Positions 42,581 to 52,566 are shown, counted from the first letter of the stretch. The stretch: 64,000 nt of DNA from Secundilactobacillus kimchicus JCM 15530 (GCF_001433995.1 NZ_AZCX01000007.1:1-64000), one strand, 5' to 3'. Notes: a model not told the origin generated them from the letters alone. Numbers and translations are program-made.

Positions 42581-43808
42581 GGTCTTTGACGAGCATCAGC
42601 GAGCTATCGTTGTCGCTCCGGCGGGTAGCCGACTACTCACTGGAATCGGTGGTTTGCGGCAGGCGATTGCACCATCCGTTGTAGTCGAGGCGTCAGCTGA
42701 AGTGCAAGATGATCAAGGCAATCGCTGGTATCACGGCTCAACGGGGCTAGTACCAGCTGAAGACGTGGTGTTGATTCCGCAAATGATGACCCGCCGACCG
42801 TTACCGCAGCCGCAAAAGGCCAGAGTCGTGGTGCCAGGCGGGACATGGACCACGGATCCTAACCATCAGACGGCTCGTCATTGGTCGCTAAAGGCGGTGT
42901 TGACTGTCGTGGCCACGGCAACGAGTACGGTCGGTGATGTCTTTGAAACGGTTGACCATCAGTTTGTTGCTAGCGAAGATGTCTGGCTGACGGGTACGCC
43001 GATGCAGTTTGAAATTATCCGCGCGGTTTCGCAAACTATTCAGGTGATTGCATCCGTGCCGGAACCCGTTTTGGATGACCAACTGCAACTGGTCACAACG
43101 CAGCCGCCATTTGCGATGGTGGCCGTTGAGGCCGAACTAGTTGATCGATTAGGCGACCATTACTGGCGGTTAAAAACGGGGGAATTGATGGCTAAGGCCA
43201 ACACGGTGGTAGTCATGGCTGATCTCGGCGTAGACACCACGGCCCCCATTCTTAAGTTGGGCGCGGAAAATATCAATCAAAATTTTTGGGGAATGCCAAA
43301 TGGGTGTGAACCAGCAGCACTGCTGGAAGGTCTGCACCTAGAAGCGCAAGCGGCCACGCTTAGCTATGGTGACTTCTTGCAGCAGATGCCCATTTCGGCT
43401 GATTATAACCCGTACCACGGCTTTGGCGGCGACCCGGCAACGTCCGTTCATGGCCGCTTTGAAGCCATTTTTCCAACGCCATTGAGTCGGTGGGCCAGCC
43501 GTTATGCAACTGTTCGAGATTTAAGTGGTAGCACGGTCAGTCAGTTAAAACAGGTCGTGAGTCAAAAAAACCCCGTTATCGCTTATGTGACAGTGGGATT
43601 TGAGACCCCCGAGTGGGCCGTTTATTCATTTGGAAAAGCGGTCACGAACAATCACGCCGTTTTGATTGACGGTTGGTTTGACCAGCTGATCCACGTGTCA
43701 GACCCGATTGACGGGCCGTATTGGCTACCAGTTTACCGGTTTGCAGCGGCGTACAATGCCCGCTATTGGGCGGTCGGGATTATGGAATCAACCCTAACTG
43801 GTGCTTGA
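42567..43808 (+). CDS. C39-like cysteine peptidase with SH3-like N-terminal region
   Basis: A 413-residue protein. The first 215 residues contain three or so beta-rich units with WYHGSTGLVPAEDV and HYWRLKTGELMAKA, resembling tandem SH3-like surface modules. The C-terminal domain (about 225-410) is C39-like: NFWGMPNGCEPAALLEG (Cys near 250), NNHAVLIDGW (His near 365) and VSDPIDGPYW (Asp near 382). Despite this wall-protein look there is no signal peptide. It overlaps the NUDIX gene by 14 bases and the convergent peptidase gene by 29. The shorter C39-like protein at 27,371-27,853 shares the GCE and THA/NHA motifs. Confidence 0.78.
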   Translation: MKQIRVFDEHQRAIVVAPAGSRLLTGIGGLRQAIAPSVVVEASAEVQDDQGNRWYHGSTGLVPAEDVVLIPQMMTRRPLPQPQKARVVVPGGTWTTDPNHQTARHWSLKAVLTVVATATSTVGDVFETVDHQFVASEDVWLTGTPMQFEIIRAVSQTIQVIASVPEPVLDDQLQLVTTQPPFAMVAVEAELVDRLGDHYWRLKTGELMAKANTVVVMADLGVDTTAPILKLGAENINQNFWGMPNGCEPAALLEGLHLEAQAATLSYGDFLQQMPISADYNPYHGFGGDPATSVHGRFEAIFPTPLSRWASRYATVRDLSGSTVSQLKQVVSQKNPVIAYVTVGFETPEWAVYSFGKAVTNNHAVLIDGWFDQLIHVSDPIDGPYWLPVYRFAAAYNARYWAVGIMESTLTGA

Positions 43809-44877
43809 GTTCGGTTAATTGAGCTGTTGGGTGCACCGCGAGATATTGGTCAATCGCATCGCGTAAGCTTAATCGAGGCTGGCCTTTGCGGTCAATCATT
43901 GTGGTTGCGTGAGTTAAGACGCTCAGCACGGCCTCTTCCACAACGGCCACGGTCATTCTAAAATACCGGTCAAACCGATCGTCTGAAATGGCTTGTTGCT
44001 GACTGAGTTCGTGGTGACTGAAATGGGGGACGCGATTAGCCGTTGAAAAAGCTAAGACGAGTTCGCCGCTGCCATTGCCAATAAAGGCACCGGTGCGGGT
44101 GATGCCCACACTAGCCCGTTTGGCAATCCGGCGTAACTGACGTGAATTGAAGGGAATATCGGTTGCTAAAACGGTGACGATACTCCCTTTTTCCTTGGCC
44201 TTTTCAGCGGCTTGAAAGGCAGCTAATTGGGCGCCGACGGGAACGTTATAGATATTAAGATCGCGAAGAAAGCCGTAGTTGGAGAGGACAAAGGCGCCCA
44301 TGGTGAAGCGGTGACCGTCAATGTCAATGGTGCGGGATGCGGAACCGACGCCGCCTTTTAGGTCGTAACAACACATCCCGGTACCAGCGCCAACGGCGCC
44401 TTCTTCAACCGTTTCGGTAGTGGTGTTGAGGGCGGTCAACACGTCTTGTTCGCTGATAATTCGGTCGCGAATATCATTAATTTCACCATCGTTACACTCC
44501 ATGACAACCGGATTAACAGTGCCCGTGCTGTCTCCAATGGCAGGATTTGCGGCCAGTAATTCGCCGATTAAGGCGTTTTGAGCGGTGCCCACCGCGAAGG
44601 TGTTCGTGAGGACAATGGGGGTCTCAAGCGTTCCTAATTCGTTAATCTGAATGGTCCCGGTGCTTTTACCAAAGCCGTTAATAACATGAACGGCAGCCGG
44701 GCATTTGGCAAGAAAGACGTTGTCGCGAGTCGGACGAATGACGGTGACGCCGGTGTGATGGTGCCCCGTATTGATGGTCACCTGGCCGACGGTGACGCCA
44801 GCAACGTCGGTGATGAGGTTGCGCGGGCCCGGTTGGGTGTCACTAACCGGATCTAAGAATGGTTGATTAAGTCCCAT
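43780..44877 (-). CDS. DmpA-type P1 aminopeptidase
   Basis: A 365-residue member of the P1/S58 family (L-aminopeptidase/D-esterase, beta-peptidyl aminopeptidase). Members self-cleave before a Ser or Thr nucleophile, expected in CYDLKGGVGSASR near residue 190-200. The opening LITDVAGVTVGQVTI, AVHVINGFGKSTG and the GAVGAGTGMCCYD segment fit the family. It lies two bases after the dipeptidase gene and overlaps the convergent C39-like gene tail. A role in handling unusual or D-amino-acid peptides is plausible next to a VanX-like enzyme. Confidence 0.85.
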   Translation of the reverse strand: MGLNQPFLDPVSDTQPGPRNLITDVAGVTVGQVTINTGHHHTGVTVIRPTRDNVFLAKCPAAVHVINGFGKSTGTIQINELGTLETPIVLTNTFAVGTAQNALIGELLAANPAIGDSTGTVNPVVMECNDGEINDIRDRIISEQDVLTALNTTTETVEEGAVGAGTGMCCYDLKGGVGSASRTIDIDGHRFTMGAFVLSNYGFLRDLNIYNVPVGAQLAAFQAAEKAKEKGSIVTVLATDIPFNSRQLRRIAKRASVGITRTGAFIGNGSGELVLAFSTANRVPHFSHHELSQQQAISDDRFDRYFRMTVAVVEEAVLSVLTHATTMIDRKGQPRLSLRDAIDQYLAVHPTAQLTELKHQLGLIP

Positions 44878-44879
44878 AA

Positions 44880-45485
44880 TTATGTTGTCCTTTCATGGTC
44901 GTAGTCGTTGGGGTTCACTTGAGCGGGCTCGTAGCTGTTGGCATCGTTATCTTGGTAGTCCCACCATTCATTCTCGTAGCCATGAAAATCGGCTTGAGTC
45001 ATAGCCGATAATAAGGCCCGGTAAGTGACTTCTTGAGCAGCAGTTCTGGGAAAGTCCCGTTTTGCCCGGTTACTGAAATCGTCGAATCCGCTTTGCATGG
45101 GAATTTCCTGACCAGCCATGTCAGTGAGGGTCAGGTCAAAGGTTACACCCTTTTCGTGGCTATAGTTTGGGTTGGGCGGGGCCACCCAAGTCGGGTCTGG
45201 CCAGGTGGAAAAAAGCCGTTGCTGGGCGGTCGTGGGTCGGTAGGCATCCCAGACTTTGAGCCGGTAACCCTGGGAGCGCAGTTGTTGTGCTGCAACGGCC
45301 AGCTTTTTGGCTGTCCCAATGCGAGCAATGGCAACGGTGAAATCGTAGATGGCCTGACCCGTGAAATTATCGTTGGTCGCATACTTTAGGTCCACGATAA
45401 TACTGGGATCAACTTGTTGAATATTAATGAATCCTGGGTTGGCACTGATAGACTTGGCCAGCCGATTGTGATTTTGAGGTAACAT
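44880..45485 (-). CDS. VanX-like D-Ala-D-Ala dipeptidase (M15D)
   Basis: A 201-residue M15 peptidase. DAYRPTTAQ carries the Arg of VanX enzymes and NYSHEKGVTFDLTL the zinc ligands His and Asp of SxHxxGxAxD. The last motif reads ENEWWDYQ, keeping the catalytic Glu but with Asp where VanX has the third zinc ligand His (EWWH). Three ligands of mixed type could still bind zinc. There is no signal peptide. It would cut D-Ala-D-Ala in the cytoplasm, perhaps in wall turnover in an organism that uses D-Ala-D-Lac. AAGGGGG precedes the ATG. It is the first gene of a pair with the DmpA-type gene. Confidence 0.85.
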   Translation of the reverse strand: MLPQNHNRLAKSISANPGFINIQQVDPSIIVDLKYATNDNFTGQAIYDFTVAIARIGTAKKLAVAAQQLRSQGYRLKVWDAYRPTTAQQRLFSTWPDPTWVAPPNPNYSHEKGVTFDLTLTDMAGQEIPMQSGFDDFSNRAKRDFPRTAAQEVTYRALLSAMTQADFHGYENEWWDYQDNDANSYEPAQVNPNDYDHERTT

Positions 45486-45597
45486 TAACTGGACGCCCCC
45501 TTAGAGTCGGGCTAGAATAACAAACAGTAGGAAAAAATGTCCGCCATCATTTTATCATAATTTGCGATGGCAGACCTGTGTTTGAGGGGGATTATTA

Positions 45598-46434
45598 ATG
45601 AGTCGAAAAGATGGCCATTCGCACACTGAATTTTGCCCACACGGGAGTGGCGATGATGTCGAGCAAATGATTCAAAAGGCAATCAAAATGGGATTTACCC
45701 AGTACTGTGTGACCGAACACGCGCCGTTGCCTGATAGTTTCAAGGACCATTACGCGGGCGTTGAAACTGGGCTGACGGAAGCGGCAATGAGCAAGACCGA
45801 TATTGGGCGGTATTTGGTTAAAATTGCGGCTTTAAAGCAAAAGTACCGCAGTCAGATTCACATTAAAGTGGGGTTTGAAATTGATTATCTTCCCACTGAG
45901 GTTGAGTGGACCAAGGCGTTTATGGCCGAATATGGCCCCCAAACTGATGAAAATATCTTATCGTTGCATTTTTTACAGGGGGTCAATGATAAGTTTTGGT
46001 GTGTAGACGATACGCCGGAGGACTTTCAAAAGGGGCTGATGGCCAGATACTTTGATCCTCAGGACCTGTATGCCAAGTATTTGAGTACCTTACTGACGGC
46101 GGTTCGCGAAGATTGGCGTAGTCCAAGTCTGAAGCGCATTGGTCATTTGACGTTGTTTAAAAAATTCCAAGATATCTTTGGATTACCCAATGAGCTCAGT
46201 GATGACAACAAGCGGTTAATGGGGGCCGTTCTAGCGACAATTAAGGCGCAGGGGTTTGAAATTGACTATAACGCAGCGGGCCTATATAAGCCAAGCTGCA
46301 ACGAAGCGTATCCTGATTGGTGGACGGTTCAACAGGCTAAGGCCATGGGCATTCCACTCGTTTATGGGAGCGATGCCCACAGTGTCGCTGAAGTGGGCCA
46401 GGGGATTCATGATATTGAGACTCGGATAAATTAA
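45598..46434 (+). CDS. hisK: Histidinol-phosphatase, PHP family
   Basis: A 278-residue PHP phosphatase that converts L-histidinol phosphate to L-histidinol. Metal motifs are DGHSHTEFCPHG (His8/His10), YCVTEHAPL with Glu/His, VGFEIDYLP, LSLHFLQG, and YGSDAHSVAEVG at the C-terminus. The CPHGSGDDVEQMIQKA stretch is typical of HisK/HisJ. TGAGGGGG precedes the ATG. It lies just upstream of the his T-box but has its own transcript start, so it may escape T-box control. Confidence 0.93.
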   Translation: MSRKDGHSHTEFCPHGSGDDVEQMIQKAIKMGFTQYCVTEHAPLPDSFKDHYAGVETGLTEAAMSKTDIGRYLVKIAALKQKYRSQIHIKVGFEIDYLPTEVEWTKAFMAEYGPQTDENILSLHFLQGVNDKFWCVDDTPEDFQKGLMARYFDPQDLYAKYLSTLLTAVREDWRSPSLKRIGHLTLFKKFQDIFGLPNELSDDNKRLMGAVLATIKAQGFEIDYNAAGLYKPSCNEAYPDWWTVQQAKAMGIPLVYGSDAHSVAEVGQGIHDIETRIN

Positions 46435-46452
46435 AAAATAATTAAAAAATTG

Positions 46453-46480
46453 TTGACATGTTAGAAAATAGTGGTAAATT
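46453..46480 (+). promoter_or_regulatory. Promoter of the his operon leader
   Basis: TTGACA and TAAATT with 16-base spacing, directly ahead of the T-box leader. Confidence 0.7.
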
Positions 46481-46499
46481 GTACTTATTCAATTAAAAC

Positions 46500-46799
46500 T
46501 AAATGACAAAATAAAGTTGTGATTAGAACAAGTACCCTGTTGAATCTGTCAAGAGAGTTCGGGATGATGAGATCCGGACCAGATTCACGGGCGAAACCAC
46601 GTCTATGAACTGTTCGACCGAAGCACTCAGTAAGTCGTTCCGCATGTTTAGCGTTATCAGGGTTACCCTAGCTGTTACTTTTTGGTGACTAGTTATCGGC
46701 AACGTAAGGTCGACCATCGTGAGGTGGCGACAAATTGAGGTGGAACCGCGATTAATACTCGTCCTCGTAAGCTATTGGTAGCTTACGGGGACTTTTTTT
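46500..46799 (+). promoter_or_regulatory. T-box riboswitch leader of the his operon
   Basis: An AGTA loop-E-like element (46,531) precedes a stem GAATCTG/CAGATTC. The T-box TTGAGGTGGAACCGCG is at 46,735-46,750, and a terminator GTCCTCGTAAGCTA-TTGG-TAGCTTACGGGGAC with seven T residues ends at 46,799. CAC at 46,598-46,600 in GCGAAACCACG, in the same relative place as the ATG of the methionine leader, is the likely His specifier; another CAC at 46,586 cannot be excluded. The gene content makes tRNA-His the expected ligand. Confidence 0.88.
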
Positions 46800-46819
46800 G
46801 TCAGAAGGGGGATAGCGAG

Positions 46820-47971
46820 ATGAAGAATCGAAATTTACCAAATGGAACCCGTGATGAGTTTGGAACGCGTGCAGAGATCAAAGAAACCATCCAGGAACGG
46901 CTGTTCAAATTATTTAGAGACCGGGGATTTAATCGGTTAACAACGCCGATCCTAGAGTATGCTGATGTTTTCTCGCCATTAAATCTTGAAAATGTCAGAC
47001 CTTACCAACTATTAGATGAACAGGGAGAAGCCCTTGTTTTACGCCCAGACTTAACTTTACCCGTCGCTCGGATGATGAGTACGACAGGCATCGAGGTGCC
47101 GGCTAAATGGTACTACGGCGGGGATGTTTTCCGGCTTAATAAGCAGCTATCGGGGAGTTATAACCAAGTCACTCAGGCTGGAATCGAGATTGTCGGTTAT
47201 GCCGGTCTGAAAGGTGAATGGGAGTCCTTGGCAATTGCCGTTCAAGGATGTGAAATCAATGCGGTCAAGGACTTAACCATCGAATTGAGCGATGCCCGGT
47301 TTGTCGATGCGGTGTTCGCCCAGCTACCATTAGCTGACCCAACGAAACAAGCGTTGAAGCAGGCATTATTTGATAAAGATCTGACGCGCTACCAGCAGTT
47401 AGCCCAGTCGTTGGCTAACACTGCGTACCAGCCATTTATCTCAGAGTGGCCCTGGTTATTTGGGGCGGTTGATTTGGTGATGGCGACCGTGAAGACACTG
47501 CCAGACCAAGAACAGCTCCAACCGATTTTGACCGACCTTGAAAGGACAGTTCAGTTTATCGAAGCTCAGACTGGCGATTTAACGGTCGTGTTGGATCTAA
47601 GCCGGCCGACACCGCAAAGCTACTATACGGGAATGGCGTTTCGAGGGTATACCCAATCCGATGCCGATTATCTGTTTAGCGGCGGCCGCTATGACAAGTT
47701 ATTGACCAGCTTTCAAAAGGTTCAGGAACCTGCTGTGGGCGTTGCATTTGACGTCGATGCGTTAGCCGATCGGGCAGCGGGGCCAGTTGATGTCGTGCAA
47801 ACGTTACTCTACTTTGAGCCAGAGCAATGGTCAGTGGCGGAAGCGGCGTTGAAAAAAGATCCCAATGCGACGTTGTGTTTAGCAGATAGTCTAGCTGAGG
47901 CCCAAGCCATTGCCCGAAGCCAGCAAATGACTCTTGTTAATTTGGCGGCGAACCAGGAGGTGGGCGCATGA
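46820..47971 (+). CDS. hisZ: ATP phosphoribosyltransferase regulatory subunit
   Basis: A 383-residue HisRS-like paralogue lacking tRNA-binding parts; it forms the active complex with short-form HisG. It opens NLPNGTRDEFGTRAEIKE and has the class II motif-2 region LVLRPDLTLPVARMM and YYGGDVFRLNKQLSGSYNQV, then VVLDLSRPTPQSYYTGMAF and GGRYDKLL. The ATG follows AGAAGGGGG; the frame opens 15 codons earlier inside the terminator, which is not a real start. Overlaps hisG by four bases. Confidence 0.95.
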   Translation: MKNRNLPNGTRDEFGTRAEIKETIQERLFKLFRDRGFNRLTTPILEYADVFSPLNLENVRPYQLLDEQGEALVLRPDLTLPVARMMSTTGIEVPAKWYYGGDVFRLNKQLSGSYNQVTQAGIEIVGYAGLKGEWESLAIAVQGCEINAVKDLTIELSDARFVDAVFAQLPLADPTKQALKQALFDKDLTRYQQLAQSLANTAYQPFISEWPWLFGAVDLVMATVKTLPDQEQLQPILTDLERTVQFIEAQTGDLTVVLDLSRPTPQSYYTGMAFRGYTQSDADYLFSGGRYDKLLTSFQKVQEPAVGVAFDVDALADRAAGPVDVVQTLLYFEPEQWSVAEAALKKDPNATLCLADSLAEAQAIARSQQMTLVNLAANQEVGA

Positions 47972-48600
47972 CAATCAAGATTGCTTTAACCAAAGGGCGG
48001 GTCGAAGAACAAGTTGTGCCCCTGTTGGAACAGTGTGGCGTAGACGTTAGCGGAATCAAGCATAAGGGGCGGCGCTTGATCTTTGATGAAGATGACACCT
48101 TCGAGATTATTCTGGTCAAGGGTCCCGACGTTTTGACTTACTTAAATAACGGTTCCGTTCATATTGGCATTGTCGGTAGCGATATCTTGGCGGAACAGCA
48201 GAACTCGCAGTACGACATGTTGGACCTGGAGGTTGGCAAGTGCCGGTTTGTCTTAGCATCTACTCGGGACTACAATCCACATCAGGTTCGCCGCAAGATT
48301 ATTGCAACGAAGTACCCGACCATCACCAAGCGCTATTTTCAAAGCATTGGTGAGGATGTCGAAATTATCAAAATCGAGGGATCGGTCGAGCTGGCGCCAC
48401 TGATTGGCCTAGCCGATGCCATTGTTGATATTACGGAAACAGGGACCACGTTGCGGGAAAATGACTTACAGGTCTATGCTGACTTGCAACCAGTGAGCAC
48501 GAAGTTAGTGGTCAACCGGCTGGCGATTAAGCAGTATAAACCGCAGATTAAACAACTAATTGAAGCCTTAACTCAAGCAAAATTAACCTTAGGAGAGTGA
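47968..48600 (+). CDS. hisG: ATP phosphoribosyltransferase, short form
   Basis: A 210-residue catalytic subunit for the first step, ATP plus PRPP to phosphoribosyl-ATP. It begins IKIALTKGRVEEQVVPLLEQ and carries the PRPP-binding loop AIVDITETGTTLREN near residue 150-165. The short length, without the C-terminal regulatory domain, fits with the presence of hisZ. Its ATG overlaps the hisZ stop. Confidence 0.96.
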   Translation: MTIKIALTKGRVEEQVVPLLEQCGVDVSGIKHKGRRLIFDEDDTFEIILVKGPDVLTYLNNGSVHIGIVGSDILAEQQNSQYDMLDLEVGKCRFVLASTRDYNPHQVRRKIIATKYPTITKRYFQSIGEDVEIIKIEGSVELAPLIGLADAIVDITETGTTLRENDLQVYADLQPVSTKLVVNRLAIKQYKPQIKQLIEALTQAKLTLGE

Positions 48601-48605
48601 CCACC

Positions 48606-49904
48606 ATGCAAATTTTAACGCAACCATTAAATGAACTTTTACAACAAGTTGCCACCAGAACCGATAAGCAAGCAAATAAGCCTGAGGTTGAGTCAACGGT
48701 AGCGGCCATTATCGACAACGTTCGTCAAAACGGCGATGCAGCGCTTCGCGACTACTCGCAGCAATTTGATAAAGTCGCGTTGACCGACTTTCAAATTCCA
48801 CAAGCGGCCATTGAGATGGCATATGAAAATGCCGATCAGGAATTGATTGATGCGCTGAACCTGGCCAAGCGCAATATTATTAGTTACCACAAGAAGGAAA
48901 TCCAAAACGGATTTGTCGACGCGGAACAGCCGGGGGTTGTTCGCGGCGAAAAAATCATGCCACTGGCCGCTGTGGGCTTGTACGTCCCCGGCGGAACAGC
49001 CGCTTATCCGTCTTCAATCTTGATGAACGTCATCCCAGCCAAGCTGGCGGGCGTCAACAAGATCGTGATGGTGACACCACCCCAAGCCGATGGCGTCGCT
49101 CAATCCGTGTTAGTTGCTGCGAAAATCGCGGGAATTGATGAAGTGTATCAAGTGGGTGGTGCTCAGGCCATTGCGGCTTTAGCTTACGGGACGCAAACCA
49201 TTCCCCGAGTCGATAAAATTACTGGTCCCGGTAATATCTTTGTCGCTGTCGCTAAAAAACAAGTCTTTGGTCAAGTTGACATTGATATGATTGCCGGCCC
49301 ATCTGAAATTGGCGTTATTGCTGATGAGGGTGCTACGGCTGCACAGGTTGCTGCTGATCTGTTGTCCCAAGCGGAACACGATAAGTTGGCGCGGCCAATG
49401 CTCGTCACCCCAAGTTTAACTTTTGCTAAGCAGGTTTCAGCTGAAATTGATGAACAACTTGTCACACTCCCCCGGCGCAACATTGCGAGTGCCTCCGTCG
49501 AAAACGAAGGGTTCATTGCGGTGGTTGACAACATTGACGATGCCTTTACCCTGATGAACGCGATTTCACCAGAACACTTGGAGGTTGAACTGGCGGATGC
49601 GATGTCGTATTTGAATCAAATCCAAAACGCTGGTTCCGTTTTCCTTGGCTATAACGCCTCCGAACCCGTTGGCGACTACGTAGCGGGGCCTAACCACATT
49701 CTGCCAACTGGTGGGACTGCTCGCTTCTTTTCACCCTTGGGTGTTTCAGATTTTGTTAAACGCATTCAGTTCGTGGATTACACACGCAGCGCGTTGGCTA
49801 AGGAAGTCAAAGCTATTACCACTTTGGCTCGGGTAGAAGGGCTTGAAGGTCACGCTCGGGCAGTCGAAAGTCGATTTTCTGAAAATGGGGTGTCATCGAA
49901 ATGA
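48606..49904 (+). CDS. hisD: Histidinol dehydrogenase
   Basis: A 432-residue NAD-dependent enzyme converting histidinol to histidine in two oxidations. It shows [31 protein letters not shown] and the zinc-site region SEHLEVEL-like ([12 protein letters not shown]), plus [15 protein letters not shown] prefer the ATG about ten bases after AGGAG; a GTG three codons earlier overlaps the hisG stop but sits too close to the ribosome site. Overlaps hisB by four bases. Confidence 0.96.
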   Translation: MQILTQPLNELLQQVATRTDKQANKPEVESTVAAIIDNVRQNGDAALRDYSQQFDKVALTDFQIPQAAIEMAYENADQELIDALNLAKRNIISYHKKEIQNGFVDAEQPGVVRGEKIMPLAAVGLYVPGGTAAYPSSILMNVIPAKLAGVNKIVMVTPPQADGVAQSVLVAAKIAGIDEVYQVGGAQAIAALAYGTQTIPRVDKITGPGNIFVAVAKKQVFGQVDIDMIAGPSEIGVIADEGATAAQVAADLLSQAEHDKLARPMLVTPSLTFAKQVSAEIDEQLVTLPRRNIASASVENEGFIAVVDNIDDAFTLMNAISPEHLEVELADAMSYLNQIQNAGSVFLGYNASEPVGDYVAGPNHILPTGGTARFFSPLGVSDFVKRIQFVDYTRSALAKEVKAITTLARVEGLEGHARAVESRFSENGVSSK

Positions 49905-50485
49905 GAATAGCTGAGATCAAACGAATAACGAAGGAAACTCAAATTACCCTCAGTTTGAATTTGGACAATTATGACACCATTGATATTGATACCGGCATTG
50001 GATTTTTTGACCACATGCTGGACGCTTTTGCCCGCCACGGTCGGTTCGGACTAGTGGTCAAGGCAACCGGGGACTTAACCGTTGACCCCCACCACACAAC
50101 AGAGGATGTGGGGATTGCTTTAGGACTAGCGCTTAAACAAGCGTTAGGTGACAAAGCGGGTATCGAACGGTTTGGGTCGGCGTTGATCCCCCTTGATGAA
50201 ACACTGAGTCGGGTGGTTGTTGATCTATCCGGTCGAGCCTACCTCGTTTTTGATGCAGAACTGTTGAATCAACGATTGGGTGATTACGATACGGAGGTGA
50301 CAGAAGATTTCTTCCAAGCTTTCGCGTTCAATGCGGAGCTGAACTGTCATGCGGCGGTCTTATACGGTCGCAACACCCATCACAAAGTGGAGACCTTGTT
50401 TAAGGCGTTGGGTCGGGCGCTTCGAGCCGCTGTGACAATAAATGATGAGATTAAAGGAGTGCCATCGACAAAGGGGGTCATTTAA
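49901..50485 (+). CDS. hisB: Imidazoleglycerol-phosphate dehydratase
   Basis: A 194-residue monofunctional dehydratase. The two metal-binding repeats are visible: [13 protein letters not shown] with [14 protein letters not shown], and [16 protein letters not shown]. It lacks the HAD phosphatase half of enterobacterial HisB, consistent with a separate hisK. Coupled to hisD by an ATGA overlap and directly abutting hisH. Confidence 0.97.
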   Translation: MRIAEIKRITKETQITLSLNLDNYDTIDIDTGIGFFDHMLDAFARHGRFGLVVKATGDLTVDPHHTTEDVGIALGLALKQALGDKAGIERFGSALIPLDETLSRVVVDLSGRAYLVFDAELLNQRLGDYDTEVTEDFFQAFAFNAELNCHAAVLYGRNTHHKVETLFKALGRALRAAVTINDEIKGVPSTKGVI

Positions 50486-51112
50486 ATGCTCGTGATAGTG
50501 GACTACGATACGGGAAATACCCAAAACGTCAAGAAAGCGTTGGATTACCTTAATATTGAGAACCAGTTGTCGGCGGATTCAGCTGTAATTGAAGCAGCGG
50601 ATGGGTTAATTTTACCTGGTGTTGGGGCCTTTAAGAAGGCGATGTTAGCACTTGAAGAACGTAATCTAGTCATCCCAATTCAGCAAGCTGCGGCTAACAA
50701 GAAGCCAATTCTAGGCATTTGTCTGGGGATGCAACTCCTGTTTGAAAGCAGCCTAGAATTCGGTGAAACATCTGGATTGGGATTGATTGATGGCCGTGTC
50801 GAAGCCATCCCGGACGATTTGAGCGTTAAAGTTCCTCACATGGGTTGGGATCAAAATCGGGTGATTCAAGATGATCCAATTGCCGCTCGCTTTGCTGGCG
50901 AATCCAGTTATTTTGTCCACTCGTTTTATGCGAATACGCGCCCTGAGAACGTATTAGCTGTTTGTGATTACGGGGTGGCACTCCCCAGTATCGTTAGAAA
51001 TGATAATGTGATTGGGATGCAGTTTCACCCAGAAAAAAGTGGTGCGGTTGGTCTGCGTGGCTTGGCCGCCTTCAAGGAGTTGGTAGAAAATGGAAATTAT
51101 TCCCGCAATTGA
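50486..51112 (+). CDS. hisH: Imidazole glycerol phosphate synthase, glutaminase subunit
   Basis: A 208-residue class I glutamine amidotransferase. It has PGVGAFKKAM, the nucleophile Cys in GICLGMQLLFESS (near residue 79) and the His-Glu in GMQFHPEKSG (near 183). It supplies ammonia to HisF. GGGGG precedes the ATG, which directly follows the hisB stop. hisA starts 23 bases inside it. Confidence 0.97.
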   Translation: MLVIVDYDTGNTQNVKKALDYLNIENQLSADSAVIEAADGLILPGVGAFKKAMLALEERNLVIPIQQAAANKKPILGICLGMQLLFESSLEFGETSGLGLIDGRVEAIPDDLSVKVPHMGWDQNRVIQDDPIAARFAGESSYFVHSFYANTRPENVLAVCDYGVALPSIVRNDNVIGMQFHPEKSGAVGLRGLAAFKELVENGNYSRN

Positions 51113-51818
51113 TTTAAAATCCCAAAAAAGTGTTCGCCTATACCAAGGGGATTTTGACCAAACAACCCTGATTGATGCCGATCCGTTACAACAGGCGCTT
51201 GCCATTCAGAAGGCTGGGTTGACCCGATTGCACCTTGTTGATCTGGATGGCGCCAAAACGGGGCGGCCTGTCAATCGCACCATTATTGAACAAATTTGTG
51301 CCCAGACGAACCTGAAAGTTGAAGTCGGTGGTGGGATTCGAACGTTGGCTCAGGTGAACCAATACCTAACAAGTGGTGTTGATCGGGTCATTCTCGGATC
51401 GGCAGCACTGACCGATCCGACCCTTGTTCAAACGGCTATTCAACAGTTTGGTAACGATCAGATTGTGATCGGCATCGATGGTAAAAACGGCCGGGTCGCA
51501 ATCTCTGGTTGGCTGGAAGAAAGTGACGTGACAATGACGGCTTTGATGACAGCCATGGTGGCTTTTGGCGCCGTGAACTTTATCGTAACGGATATTGAAA
51601 AAGATGGCACCCTCAGTGGGCCCAACGTTGCCCAGTTAGCTGCCTTGCAGACGGCCTTTCCCATGACAAATATCGTGGCTTCGGGCGGGGTCACGACCAA
51701 GCAAGATCTGGCAGCTTTGGCGCAGGCGGGGTTGCAAGCAGCAATCGTGGGTCGGGCAATGGCGACGGGCGACTTACCCTTAGCCCAATTGGCGGAGGTG
51801 GCTGAAGATGTTAGCTAA
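51090..51818 (+). CDS. hisA: ProFAR isomerase
   Basis: A 242-residue (beta-alpha)8 barrel. It begins [20 protein letters not shown] with the catalytic Asp8, and has [10 protein letters not shown] and [14 protein letters not shown] with the second Asp near 130. The 3' end [12 protein letters not shown] closes the phosphate site. It overlaps hisH by 23 bases and hisF by 11, so translation is coupled. Confidence 0.97.
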   Translation: MEIIPAIDLKSQKSVRLYQGDFDQTTLIDADPLQQALAIQKAGLTRLHLVDLDGAKTGRPVNRTIIEQICAQTNLKVEVGGGIRTLAQVNQYLTSGVDRVILGSAALTDPTLVQTAIQQFGNDQIVIGIDGKNGRVAISGWLEESDVTMTALMTAMVAFGAVNFIVTDIEKDGTLSGPNVAQLAALQTAFPMTNIVASGGVTTKQDLAALAQAGLQAAIVGRAMATGDLPLAQLAEVAEDVS

Positions 51819-52566
51819 GCGCATTATTCCTTGTTTGGACGTTGATAACGGCCGGGTGAAAAAAGGGGTTAACTTTGTGAATTTAACGGATGTTGGCGAC
51901 CCCGTGGAGATTGCTAAGGCCTATGAGGACCAAGGGGCTGATGAGTTGGTGTTTTTGGATATCACTGCGACCAACGAAGGCCGGCGCGCAATGACCGATA
52001 CGATTGCAGGTGTAGCGCGTCAGGTATTTATGCCGTTAACCGTTGGCGGTGGCATCAATTCGGTTGCTGATATGCAGCGGTTACTCAAAGCCGGTGCGGA
52101 TAAAGTTGCGGTGAACTCTGCGGCAGTGGCTAATCCGAAATTAATCACTGCGGGCGCAGAAAAATTTGGGGCCCAGTGTATCGTGTTGGCCATTGATGTG
52201 AAATGGGATGTTGCAACCAACCAATACTTGGTGTTTGTCAACGGTGGCCGGCAAGCAACCCCGCTTAATGCCATCGAGTGGGCTCGGCAGGGGGTTGCGG
52301 CTGGCGCTGGCGAACTACTGGTTACTAGTATGGATAAAGACGGTACGAAAAGTGGCTTTGATTTACCGTTATATCAGGCGATTACCGCAGCTGTTGGGGT
52401 GCCGGTTATTGCTTCTGGCGGCTGTGGGCAGGTCAGTGATTTTGATGACGTATTTGGCCAAACAAATGTGGACGCAGCCCTGGCCGCATCGGTATTTCAC
52501 TTTGGCGAACTCACCATTCCAGCCGTGAAACAGGAATTACGACGAAGCGGGGTGCCGGTGAGATGA
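51808..52566 (+). CDS. hisF: Imidazole glycerol phosphate synthase, cyclase subunit
   Basis: A 252-residue barrel. The catalytic Asp11 is in [19 protein letters not shown] and Asp130 in [22 protein letters not shown] and [12 protein letters not shown] are the phosphate-binding loops. It makes imidazoleglycerol phosphate plus AICAR with ammonia from HisH. Coupled to hisI by a four-base overlap. Confidence 0.97.
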   Translation: MLAKRIIPCLDVDNGRVKKGVNFVNLTDVGDPVEIAKAYEDQGADELVFLDITATNEGRRAMTDTIAGVARQVFMPLTVGGGINSVADMQRLLKAGADKVAVNSAAVANPKLITAGAEKFGAQCIVLAIDVKWDVATNQYLVFVNGGRQATPLNAIEWARQGVAAGAGELLVTSMDKDGTKSGFDLPLYQAITAAVGVPVIASGGCGQVSDFDDVFGQTNVDAALAASVFHFGELTIPAVKQELRRSGVPVR

